The notes under the pieces were generated by a model that was not told the origin of the DNA, did no database searches, and saw nothing but the letters and a program-made list of their open reading frames with translations. A stretch of 35,991 nucleotides of DNA from Chlorokybus atmophyticus (Eukaryota > Streptophyta > Chlorokybophyceae > Chlorokybales > Chlorokybaceae): assembly GCA_009103225.1 (NCBI GenBank), contig RHPI01002615.1, positions 252,366 to 288,356 of the forward strand. Reading direction: 5' to 3'. Below are positions 1 to 14,308 of this stretch, piece by piece (the stretch's first letter is position 1; each line of letters begins with the position of its first letter). A program made the position numbers and the translations under genes.

Positions 1-760
1 GGGGGGCGGGGATAAGCAGGTGATCAAGCTTTGCTTGGATGTACACACCAACCTACCATTCAGGCTTCTGTCTACTACACAACACGATGTCTACAATACA
101 CAAAGACCAGTGTTATATAACACGCCCTAACAGCACCCGAGTGCTGTTGAGGTCAGCAGCAAAGAAAATGCTGCCACCAAAGGCAGCAAGGCATTTGCAA
201 TACACACTCCTAAACCAAAGCCAATCCCCCCAAAAAAAAGTCTTCACCCATCCCCGCTCCAAACCGTAGGCTGGCAGCTTCATAACGCCGCATGGCTTTA
301 TGGCCGCACAACAACTGGACAAACGCTCTCAGCAGTAGTAGCATACAAGCCATAATGAGTCGCCCATTCTCTCTGTACACGTAGCCATCCATCCGCTTTA
401 ATCACCGCCATGTTCTATAAACACGCCAGTCAGTCCCGCTTGAACTAATCCACCATGAGATGAGAGAGCATGATTGCCGCTGGCGGCCCGCGCTTGGCGT
501 ACTCGCGTTCCACAGACATATCTGAAGCACTCTCGGAAGGAAGCTTGCGCTTGAGCGTTGCAACTGCGGTGCGCACGCCTACCAAAGCGAGGAGCGCTCT
601 CAGGAAGAAGACATGCATGGCAATGCATACTATCCCTAGCTGTTGAAATGATCATCACTGTAGGGCTCTGCGACCTGCTAGTAACACACGACATCTAGCT
701 CAGCTGCTGCCAACTGCAACCTGCTTGTTGATCAGACCTACGTGACCTATATGAGCAGTA
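1..760. other. Left edge, no supported gene
   Basis: No family is recognisable here. A 98-codon minus-strand frame (398-694) follows the ankyrin gene and could hold a further 3' exon of it, but the phase left by the strong donor at 768 (phase 1) does not join cleanly to any acceptor I can find near 650-700. I therefore leave it unassigned. Confidence 0.4.
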
Positions 761-2128
761 TCACTCACCTTGAGAGGGAGCAGAACTGTGCAGCTGCCCT
801 TGCTGCTGCAGCTCCTGAGTTGAGTGACTCCAGCCGTCCACCCCTGGAGGCATTGGCGATGGTGATTGCCTGCTGCTTGTGCTAGTGCGCGTCAAGATTT
901 CATCATGGAAAATGCCCTGAGATGCGTCCACCAGCAGCTACACACAGGCACACGTACACATACTGAGTCAACGAGGTCGAGTACACAATAAGTACAAGGT
1001 ACACATAATGAGTCGGGGCTTACAAGGCTTACAAGAATGCACGCAGACAGGTCAATTGTAACACAATGCAGCACAATTGTACCTGGCGTATCTGACTGTC
1101 CTTAGCAACGTCCAAAGGAGTCTGTCCGTGGCGGTTGGCAGTGCTGAGGTTCTCACAGCACCGCAGGAGGTACTGCACCAGCTCCACGTGGCCGAACTGA
1201 GCGCTATAATGCAGAGGCGTCATACCTTTCCTTGTCTTACTGTCTGGTCTTGCTCCAGCTTGCGCCAACAGCTTCGCCACCTGCAACACAGACACCTACA
1301 GTCAAGCCCAAGTAACTTCCCCTTATAGGCAAGCCTTGCACCTAAGGACCCGAAGCTCACATGCAACCTCAAGCATGCTCACCATCAGATGCAAGCTGCA
1401 ATCTTTTTGCATGTGTGCGATAAACAGCTCTCACTATGTGCAGAAGTTGGGCAACCGGCTCAACTGCAACTGAGTAGTGCAATAGAAGAGCCACGAAGCC
1501 TACCTCCAAATGTCCCTTCTGCGCAGCAAAATGGAACGCTGTGACATCGTCTGCGGCTGGAGCGCTAACATTGGCACCAGCGAGAAGCAAGGCCTTCACA
1601 ACAGCGAGCTGCCCCGACCAACTTGCTAAGTGCAACCTGTGCAACCACGATGTCTTCACTTAGCCGAGTTCTACAATGACAACACTTGCAATTGCATTTG
1701 CAGAAACCGAGAAAACCATTAGCACCAAGCAACAATTGCTGCTGCCACACCATGGTGTGGCAGCAGTGGCGAAGCTGAGAAATTGTTGCTAAAAGGCGAT
1801 GACTGTGCTATTTGCACTGCCGCTCCGGTCGCACCACATCTACTACCTGCTAATCTATGCGTGAAGTAAGCAACAGCCTCCCAACAAAATACAGTATGCA
1901 AACAACCACCCGGCATGCACGAGTCTGCACAATCACCAGCAAACCGTAACAACCAAAGTCACTGTCACAGTCACAGTCACATACAGCCTGAGCAAGGGAT
2001 GTCGTCGCTTACGGAGTGCGGTTAAGCTTGTCGCGTGCGTCCACATCAGTGCCCGGTTGAGCTAGTATCCGCTGCACGTCCTCTAGGTTGCCCGCTCTGG
2101 CAGCGGCATGCAAAGCCGTTTGCGCCAT
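761..2128 (-). CDS. Small ankyrin-repeat protein
   Basis: Four exons on the minus strand: 2128-2013, 1636-1504, 1280-1083 and 937-761. Phases agree at every junction and conserved ankyrin residues continue across them; for example the codon for Pro in the repeat signature TPLHLA is split by intron 1. The protein is about 207 aa with roughly four ankyrin repeats (about residues 3-140), showing TALHAAARAGN, TPLHLASWSGQ, TAFHFAAQKGH, TPLHYSAQFGH and TPLDVAK. A Ser/Gln/Pro-rich tail follows. Ankyrin repeats are protein-binding scaffolds, so partner and role cannot be inferred. The ATG at 2128 lies just before the first repeat, and an in-frame stop lies about 65 nt upstream. The 3' end is uncertain. 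Reading on from exon 4 stops at a TGA (761-763), but a consensus donor (AAG|GTGAGT, intron starting at 768) at the same place could splice to an exon further left. Confidence 0.75.
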
Positions 2129-5604
<3,476 letters not shown>

Positions 5605-5722
5605 CGAAAGGGGGGGAAGAGCATTCCATATAGCAATATGCAGTAATTAGGTGCTATGCATCCAGCACATCGCTGCAGTCTGTGCCGATCTGCAGACAGT
5701 CTACACATACTGCCAGCTGATG

Positions 5723-8700
5723 TTATGTAGCCGCAGTCACTCTGAACAGTTTCACTGTATCACCACTGAAGATAGGAGGATACTCTGTGTCTTGTGTCTT
5801 CAAATAGATCAGTGACCACAGGTAAGCACTAAACCACAGATTGGTGAACTCGTTGGCTTGAAACTTGCGCGTCACAATCTGCCAAGAAGCACAGCCAGTA
5901 CACAAATCAGAAAAGCACAAGTCTTGGTGGCATTGCTCCAACTGTCACTCCATGGTGACACAGCGTATTCCATAAAAAAACAAAATGCCGGAAAGGGGTT
6001 CTGATTTAATGCGCTCACCCTGTTTGGGACTGGTAGTAAACCAACTAATGTTGAGCTGCGTAAGAACTCCTTGCATTGCTCCAAATCTGTGGTGCCAAGC
6101 AACGCCGTTTGCGGCTCCAATGCTGCTAACAAGCGTTTAACGGAACTGAGCGGCAACTCTGCTTGAGCCTGCGTACAGAGTATGATACAAAGCACGTCCT
6201 CGCTTGTCGTCAAGTGCTGTGGGTGGTGCGAAACTGTTACTGCGATGTTGCACAAATGCATGCTCTGCACCTGTTGCAGCCACTCTTTTGTAGGGCGGAA
6301 GGTGGGGGACGCCGGCTCTGTACTGGATGTAGTGTCTTGCTGGCTGGTAGAAGGTGCTAAGTCTTCAGTACTGAAGCTGTCCGCAAGGCTAAACAGCCGC
6401 TTGAACATAACAGCATTGCGGAGGATGGCGTATGTCATCTCAACATTGCTGTCCGCCTGTAAGTAGGATACGATTTCAGCCAATGTCAGGGCCTTGCTGC
6501 TACAGAACATTCTGCAATGAGTGACAATTGCTGCAGACTCCTTACCTGGTACTCAACCAGTGTCTCCACCACAAATAAGATCTGTTTCAGATGCAAAACA
6601 TTCTTTTCATTCGTCAGCAGAACGTGCGGCTTCTGAAACCGCTCAACAATGTTCATCAACTTCTCCGCAGTGCTGTAGTGAAGGGACTTCATGTATGGCG
6701 CCACATTGCCGAGAATGGTCAGGCTAACCGTGTACAAGGCCGCAACACGCTGCCCGCCATTGAATAATATCTGCCCAAGAGTAGAACATGCATAACGATG
6801 AGATCTTCAATGCCCTGCACGGTCGTGATGTTGGCTTACTACCTTTCTGCAAATCAAGGACACCTTACCTTATAAACAACATGGTACAGAACATCCGCAT
6901 AGCTGGTTCTGGATGCGGTCTTGAACTCCACAACCTTGAGCAGACTGGAGCTACACGACTTGTTCAGCGCGACGCTGAAAGTGCGTTTGCTGGCGACAAG
7001 ATGAAGTTAGGACTTGTATTGCAGTGGCTTGTCACAGCCATTTGCAAGCTTGCTTAATGTGATATGGAGGCAAACTATACCTGGATAGCAGAGTAAGAAT
7101 GAAGAGTCCGACTTGTAGCAGGCCAAGCTTCGACGCATCCGCACGTGACAAGTACGTGTGTGCGAGCACAGCTTCCAAAAACTCTGTCATTGCGGAGTGA
7201 CTGGCCACAAAGTCAGCAAACAAGATGTTTGTCTCCAGAAGCTTCCAAGACAGTATCAACAACTCCTGCAATGCACAGCAAATTACAAGTAGAAACTGCG
7301 CAAGTTGCTTGCCATAAGCACTTGTGCAACTGAACCATGGCTTTGAAGCACTTGTGCACGGTGTAGTGCACCTGATAGCAATCAACGCGTCGGCGCACCA
7401 ACAGAAGGCCATCATCACTTTCTTGCAGCCCGGGCACAGCATTGCGCAACAGCTGCGATAACCCTACTAGCAAGCGCGTCATGTCCTCTGGTGCATGAAT
7501 TGCCGCCAAGAAGCTTCTGAACAAGTTGCCAGTTGGCTGCGGCGACGACGGCGTCTGAGGCGTTGTGTTCTCTCCATTGCTGACCAAATCACGGGCTAGA
7601 CTGCCTGGTCCTGGCACACACATCGAATGGTTACTGCGTATCATTCTGCCTGACAAGTCACTCACGAAACTTGATGCAATGCATATTCCGTTTGTGAGAT
7701 CAGTCTGGCTGCTGGGAAGGCCACTACCTGGTAGTGCAACCTTTCCTGCGGTGGCATCGTACTCCAGCAAGGCCAGCAACGCATGCAGTGCCATGGACAC
7801 CAGGTGTTCCTGCGGGTCAGGCATCCCTGTTTGAACAGCATGCTGTCAAGTGGGAGTTACATCCAAGTATTTTGTCAAGTACAGACATACACAATAACAC
7901 ACATGGTCCCTGGCATACCTGTCACTGTCCACCCTGGGCTGTAGGTGATGATGACATTGACCAAGCTGTAAAAAAGCTCTTCTCTGCGTGGTATGTTGCT
8001 GTCTGGAGCAACTGCAGTGCGCTGGAAGGTCTTTTCCGCTTGAAAGTAGCGCTCTGATGGTATATAGATGCCCTCACTGACCAAAATTATCAACAGAGAC
8101 AGCACTTCAGAGCGATTGTCAGCAAGGCTTGCAGCGGATGCCTGTTGACAGCGAACCAGTTGCAAATGAGTTAACTCAATCTGTTGCATGACTTGACCAT
8201 ACACAAGCAGGTGGTACGCTGTGCACCATTGGAGTTGAGCTGAGGAGGCCAGGCGACCAGATCAACGCGGGAGGCGACTTGGGTAGTGTTAAGTTCTCAC
8301 AAAACAACAATCGCGACGTGACTTCATGAAAAGCTTTAGCGAGGCTCGATGGTGATCCATGATTCTCTTTGGCATGCTTGGCAATGTTGCTTGCGTTGGA
8401 GCCGTTTGTGCTTGGGGTTGGGGAGGTAGGTGTAGCGTCTAAGAATCCCTGTCACACCAATATGAGTTTAATATTGGACACAATACGAGAACAGCACAAC
8501 AGTAAGCTGTCTTCAACTGCAACTTACTGAAGGATGTAAAGAAGATAGCAGTGCAGAGAAGCCTGAGGATGTGGATGCGTCTGCGGTGCTATCATCGGGG
8601 CTGAGCGCATCCTGCAGAGCTTGCGGACCAATCTCAAGTAGACACGGTATCGCCTGTCCAATTAGGCAGCACAATCAGCACTGCTCTCCTTACACACAAT

Positions 8701-9917
8701 GCAACCTGTACTACTCTGTCTACACACACAGTGATTACTTGCTGCATACCCTGGACAGCAAGCGTGTACAGTTCAGCGCTTCCAACAAGGCTTGCTCGTC
8801 AACGGTCCAGCAAGTAACAGCGCCTTGCTTCTCTTTTAACAGCGCGCTCAAGTGTTCCAGCACCTATGCAGAACAAATCTACACTCAACTGGGGAATGTG
8901 TTGTTTGATCGGCAGTTTTACATGAACGATAACTACTCTATGACCAAAGTGCATGCATAACATGCAGGTCGAATCAGATTGTAGGTTGTTGCGTCAGCAG
9001 TCACAGCTGTTGCATACTCACTAGCATATGCTTCGCATTCACAACTTCATCCTACCTGCTTGACAAGCCAGACTAGGTTGCTAGGATAATTTGAGTAGAT
9101 CTCGCGAACTGCTGCAGCTGGAAAGCCCGTGAACACATCATCCGCAGTCTGCAACCAGAAGGACACAAGCATAAGCCAGGCAACTGCAACTGTGCAGCTG
9201 AACTCAGACCGGCCTTCAAACCTCAACAAGCTTTGGCAAGCTTGCACTTGTAAGCTTGCAGATGATCCTGCTGACTGGCAAACAGAAATACCAAATGGCA
9301 AAAGCAAAGTCTGTGCGACCCTTTGCTGCTAGGTGTTGTCCTGTTCGACCTGCTGTTGCAGTCATTGACATTACGTGAACATGTGATGTGCATGCAAACC
9401 GATTGATTCCAGTATTGGATTCACCACAGCACTTCGCTGACCAAGACTGCTGCCAACAGACACGTGTCACATAATTGAAGCTGTGAAGTAGGCATAGTGC
9501 ACAGCAGAATGCGCTATCACGTTCTTACAGACGATTCCGAATCAAATCAAGGTAAGTCAGAGACACAGCACACGTGCATCACATTGGCGTGAGAGTCTGC
9601 CCTCAGTTAGCAGCCAAGTAAAGTTATTCCACAACCTACAAGGCCAGAACCACTCCAAAGGCATGAGCATATCGACAGTCGCGAACAGAAGCATGACAGG
9701 GTACGCATGAACTTGAATTAAGCTACTGCATGACTAAACTCAGCTGCCACACCACATTGCAGCCGAGCTACTGCTGGCACTCGTAGGACCAGCTTCAGCG
9801 CACCTGAGGAAGCTTCCAGAAGCTCTGCAGCAGTTTGGCAGTCTCTGCATCCGCTTTGCCCCTAGTGAGGGCGGCGACGGCGGGACGGAACGCCTCCTTG
9901 GAGTCCCCCGCACCCAT
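5723..9917 (-). CDS. HID1: HID1 family protein (Golgi / dense-core vesicle factor homologue)
   Basis: Thirteen exons: 9917-9804, 9148-9056, 8863-8750, 8653-8528, 8448-8203, 8141-7919, 7826-7372, 7265-7081, 6989-6869, 6770-6546, 6456-6271, 6168-6019 and 5878-5723. All introns are GT-AG with consistent phase. They give 797 aa, close to the roughly 790 aa of animal HID1. Landmarks in family order are the MGAGDSKEAFR start, DDVFTGFPAAAVREI, NCTRLLSR, LLILSWKLLETN, LLQVGLFILTLLS, NVAPYMKSL, STLVGLLPVP and a C-terminal segment with RKFQANE, WFSAYLWSLIYL and DTVKLFRV. The MG-x-x-x-S start fits N-myristoylation, known for animal HID1. HID1 is a peripheral membrane protein of the medial/trans-Golgi needed for dense-core vesicle maturation in animals; relatives are fission yeast Ftp105 and budding yeast Ecm30. 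Its role in algae is inferred. The 102-nt intron 6169-6270 has no stop and length divisible by three. The gene diverges from GLE1. Confidence 0.95.
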
Positions 9918-10250
9918 GACACAACAGTGACAGTGAGCACTTGTGCCCAACCTAATTAATCATCAGTCGCATTGTGTCCTGCGACCTGCTTTGGTCTGAA
10001 GCCTCTCCTTCCCCGTTTCGCCACGACAGCCCCTCCTGCCGCCAACGACAACGCCAACTCCATGCGTATGACTGCTGCTGCTAACAACCCAAACAGCGTT
10101 ACACTGCGTGATGCACGTGAGTGACGTAGTGGCGTTGCATCACGGAAGCATGCGTGACGCTGTTAGAATGGAATTAGTGAGGGAAGGTTAATCAGGAAAG
10201 TTGTGAGACAATGGTACAGTGTACTTTCATACTCGGTGGTGTAGTTAATC
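9918..10250. promoter_or_regulatory. Bidirectional promoter HID1 / GLE1
   Basis: There are 333 bases between the two divergent start codons. The right half holds a G-box core CACGTG (10114-10119) and a TGACGT half-site (10122-10127). Both sit between perfect 9-base inverted arms CGTGATGCA (10107-10115) and TGCATCACG (10136-10144). G-box and TGACG elements are bound by plant and algal bZIP and bHLH factors. That this controls both genes is inference from position. Confidence 0.6.
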
Positions 10251-13200
10251 ATGTCGCCGGCGACAACGGCGGCGGCGACGGACGGGGAGGGGACGCAGGC
10301 GGCGAGGCGGGAGGCCTTGTCGTCGTCGGCACCTTGGTGGCTGCCTGCGCCGGGTTTGGCGCTGCCTTTTGATCTCTTGACGGTGCCTGCCGGCGAACGT
10401 GCAGACGGCGCCTCCCTCGATGAGGACACGCTGCCGTCGGCGGCAACGACGAGGACACGCTCGGCTCTCAGCAATGCCGCCGATGCCACTCACCCTGTGA
10501 CCCTTCCCGATCGCAAGGAGCTGAAACCCCAGCCAGACTGGACCCTGGATGATCTCATGCGGGAGCTCAATGCTCTCACGCCTCCCCGTGAAGATGTAGG
10601 GTTCTCCTTTAGACAACAGCGGCGTAAGCAGCCTATGCGACAGCCTGTGGCTGAAAAGAAGAAGGTTGACAGAAGTAGAGATCCGCATAGAGAGTACGTG
10701 GCAATGCTTCCTGGAATGCTGGCAAACAACAATGTTGCTGCTTGCATGCATGCAACTGTTTCTTTCAGGCATTTGCAGCTTGCACGTGTCTGATTGTGAT
10801 GGATTGTACTACATGAATTGCGAGATGTGTCATTTGCGGTTGTGGGTACAGTGTGCTTATTGCAAGGCCGTGCATAGCACAATCTTCATTGCAGCATCCC
10901 CCAGCCAATAAGTGTACTGTGCACATGTCCAGTATGGCATGCACAACAGCACAGCACCGTTGGCCTTGTGCTGCTCTTTTCTTTTCGTTAGTTGGTGCGT
11001 GTCATGCAACTGATAACAAGATGCTGTTCACCATGCAGTCGTGATGGCTGTGCTCATGACAACATAATCTCCATAATCTTCAGTGAGAAGGATGCCTGTC
11101 AACATGTTGCTCGTTGCGCAGAGCATGGAGCTTTAGTGTACCAAGAGACCTTACAGATGACGAGAGCAGTGCAACCAACAACAGCAGTGAAAGCGGAGTT
11201 CAAAGCAGGTCTGGTGCTGGCGATTAATGTTTTTCAGTTGTCTGCTTTTACTTCTGCTTGGCTTGAGCCGATGCAAGCTGTTTGATGAAAATACGCGGTG
11301 GTATACAGTTCCGTGAACCACAGCGGTGCTCAGCAGGAGTGATAAAAGGTTCTGTTATGGTGCCCCAGCTGGCTTGGCGGACAGTTCCGATGATGAAGAG
11401 GATAATGCCACCAGTGCACCAGCAACGTGAGTCCAACTTCAAAGCACGGTCTGTTGAAAGCGTTCCTGTGTGGACGTATGCCTGCTTGTACTTGTGCATC
11501 TGCGTGTGTGGGCCTGTGCGTGTGGATCAGCACTTAACGTATGTGATGGTCCTGCGTACTCTGCCAGGGATGTAGCAAGTCAAGCATGGAAGCAGCTTCG
11601 CGCGCAAGGTGCTGCTATTGCAAAGGATGAAGTGAGGGAAGTTTTGTACCTTCTGGAGGTACAAAGACGGCAACGCGCACGGGTGAGTGTTGTGTTTATG
11701 TACGGAGACATGCAGCATCATGACTACTCCTTTTATTTGAGTATGATTATTTATTCAGGATGAGGCACGAAGGAGGCGTTTAGAGCTGGAGGAAAAGCTC
11801 AACAAAATACAAGCAGAGGAGATAAGCACATTGGACATGCTTGCTGAGGCCGCTCAAGAGCAGCGAAAGCAGACAGGAAAAGTTGACGATTGCAATGCCC
11901 AGCAAAGGTTTGAAGCTCACCAACACTCATCACGCAGTGCGCGCGCGTGTGTGCTAAGCTTCAATGTGTGTCTCGTACACACCTGCAGGGAGACCGTGAG
12001 GCAGATGATCACAACCGAGCTGGAGCGCGATCATAAGCAACGTGCTAGCGTTGTGGATAGAAAAATACAGCAGGAGCTGGCTGCGGCTGAAGCAGCTGCT
12101 CGAGCGGAGGCCGAGCGCCAACAACTGGAGCTGAGGCGGAGACAAGAGGAGGAGGCTCGTAGGCGTCAAGCAGAACTGGCAGCACAGAAGGTGACTGCAG
12201 TGGTTGTTTTCCCAAATAAAGCAGTCTTTGCGTGTTATGCCTCAGTGACACACACATGCACTGTACCATGTCAGTTCACTCAGTAGTAACAAGGTGTTGC
12301 TTTGTTGATTGCCGAATCACGCAAACTACTGAGTAGTATAGTATATGTCTATGGAGTGGTTAGAAGATGGCCAAGGAGGGCTTGGTTTGTATGAAAAGCA
12401 CTGGATGTATGTGTTACTACTGCTCTCTGATGGCCAACGCTATGCAGGCTGAGGCTGATAAGCAGGCTGCAGAAGCAGCCGCCAAAGCGCAAGCTGCCGA
12501 GGAGGCAAAGCAGAGAGCTGCGGCGGCCGAAGCAAGGCTTAAGGCACAGCAGCAGGTTGCAGCGCAGCAGGCCAGTGCTGTTCAACAAGCAGCGAAGGGT
12601 CCGAGCATACGCATAGCCCAGAGCGCAGCTGAGACCGAGCGCAAGCTGGCAGAGAAGTTGCAAGCAGCTGAGCAATCCGTACTGGAGTTTGCTACAGACC
12701 CAAATAGAAAAAAGGCAGGTATCTGTTCAATGGATATGCAAGAAGATTTAGGTGATATACTCAACTGAGATTGTGCTTGCAGGATCGGCGTGAGCTAGAT
12801 AAGAAAGTGATACTGCACATACAGCAGATATCGGCAACGCAGCAGCAGGTGATAAAGAAGGCCGGTGACATAGTGCAGTTGCTATCAAGTGCTCAGCAGC
12901 CAGTCATCCGCACATACTTGCTGCTGACATTTGCAACGAAGCTGCTGTCCCAATGCGAGTCTCAAGTGCAGAAGCTTCCATCCTTTGCGTTCCCACTGGC
13001 CCAGGCATGTAGTAGTGCAGAGCGTGAGCACGTACACACCCACTTGTTATGTCAATGTGCATGTTGGAGTTGATTGCACGCTGGTTGATCTTGTCAACCT
13101 GCAGGTGGCAGTGCTGGTCTCCTTGCAAGTTCCTGAGTTGTTGGAGCTTCTTGTGGCCAAGTTTCACAGGGCCTGTATATACACTGTACCGAAGTATTAC

Positions 13201-13948
13201 CCCTTCGATCGGCAACGGCTGTCCTCTGATGCTGAGTACTTTTCGCTCATTGGCCAGAAGTTTAATGCGCAAACGGGGGAGCCCGCAGAGTCAACAGACG
13301 ACTACTTGGGTCGTATGGGCGGATACATCACGCTGTATGCCGCTATCACGCAGGTGGGTACGTGTGTTCGCTTAACTGTGTGAGGCGGCTAAATTCCTGG
13401 CAGCTGCATGGTGCAATCTGTGCATTTGTTTGCTTTCCAGGTGGACATTCTGCAGCCAGGAGTGACTCACCCATATGGTTTGCAACATGCGTGGTCATGG
13501 CTGGCTCGCTTGCTCAACCGACTGCCACCTAACCGAGCCACAGCCACTGCGCTGGAGTCCTTCTTGAAGGCAAGCAGTATACTTCATTGCTCAGATGCGG
13601 TCACCGCAGTACCTAAGTCTGCTACACACTTGCCCTTGTTCAATAAATGTATGGGTGTATGTACTTGCTGCTTAACAACATGTTGTTGCACCCATCCTTG
13701 TGACACTTTTGTTATGAAACATGCAGGTTGCCGGCTATCGTCTGCACCGGCAATATGAGCGGCAGTTGATGAAGCTTCTCGCAGCGGTGCATGATGAGTT
13801 CTTACCCAAAGTTGCCGTGACAAATGACCCAGATGCCCGCGCCGTGATGACGCGGTTGCAGACGTATTTGCTCAGTCAGCAGTTCTTGCAAGAGCCGGAG
13901 GGACGATTTCTACCCAAAACGGATCTGTCATCAACGCTTCGAGCATAG
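10251..13948 (+). CDS. GLE1: GLE1 mRNA-export factor
   Basis: Twelve exons: 10251-10693, 11039-11082, 11157-11208, 11337-11426, 11568-11682, 11759-11907, 11989-12190, 12448-12714, 12783-13004, 13105-13353, 13441-13569 and 13727-13948. They give 727 aa (human GLE1 is about 700). The N-terminus is low-complexity, then acidic (DSSDDEED). A long Glu/Arg/Ala/Gln-rich coiled coil fills about residues 215-455. The C-terminal GLE1 domain (about 470-727) shows family landmarks: FAFPLAQ followed by VAVLVSLQVPELLELL, YTVPKYYPF, DDYLGRMGGYITLYAAI, HPYGLQHAWSWLARLLN, ATALESFLK and YRLHRQYERQLMKLL. GLE1 binds inositol hexakisphosphate and activates the DEAD-box ATPase DBP5 on the cytoplasmic face of the nuclear pore, remodelling exported mRNPs. 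Small exons 2-4 are less certain than the rest. Three introns (12715-12782, 13005-13104, 13570-13726) appear to start with GC instead of GT. Confidence 0.93.
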
Positions 13949-14308
13949 CAAGCTTGATTAAGCTTGTTCAAAGCCAAGGGCACACTGTCCTCTTCTAATT
14001 GCGTTGTTGGCCGCTATTGCGGCAGATCACGACTGATCGCCCTGCTGTGCTGTTTTTCAAAGAATATACAATGCATTGATGCATATTGTTGTGAAAACAC
14101 TTGCTCACTTATTGACTAGACGTGTGGTCTTGCATGTGTTGGCCGTGCTTATCCATGCAATGCACAGATCCTCTGTATGCAGCAGACTGCTGGGTGCTGA
14201 ATGGGGACATGTGAGAAATGCAGCCTTGTAGGTTGATAACTTGGAATGCCAGAACACGCATGGTGCAACAATGTTGGATTACAGGTCCTGTTGGCAGGAG
14301 CACCAGTG
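13949..14308. other. Convergent 3' region between GLE1 and the BAP31-like gene
   Basis: 360 bases between two convergent stop codons; no gene is seen. A minus-strand TGTAA, the usual green-algal polyadenylation signal, lies at 14279-14283, 26 bases after the BAP31-like stop codon. That is close for a poly(A) signal but possible. Confidence 0.4.

Noticed and set aside
398-694. 98-codon minus-strand frame as last exon of the ankyrin gene
   Set aside because: No acceptor keeps phase with the exon 4 donor while entering this frame. Left open, not annotated.
10245-10882. Long minus-strand frames opposite GLE1 exon 1
   Set aside because: Arg/Pro-rich shadows of a GC-rich coding exon. The plus strand joins by phase to the GLE1 domain.
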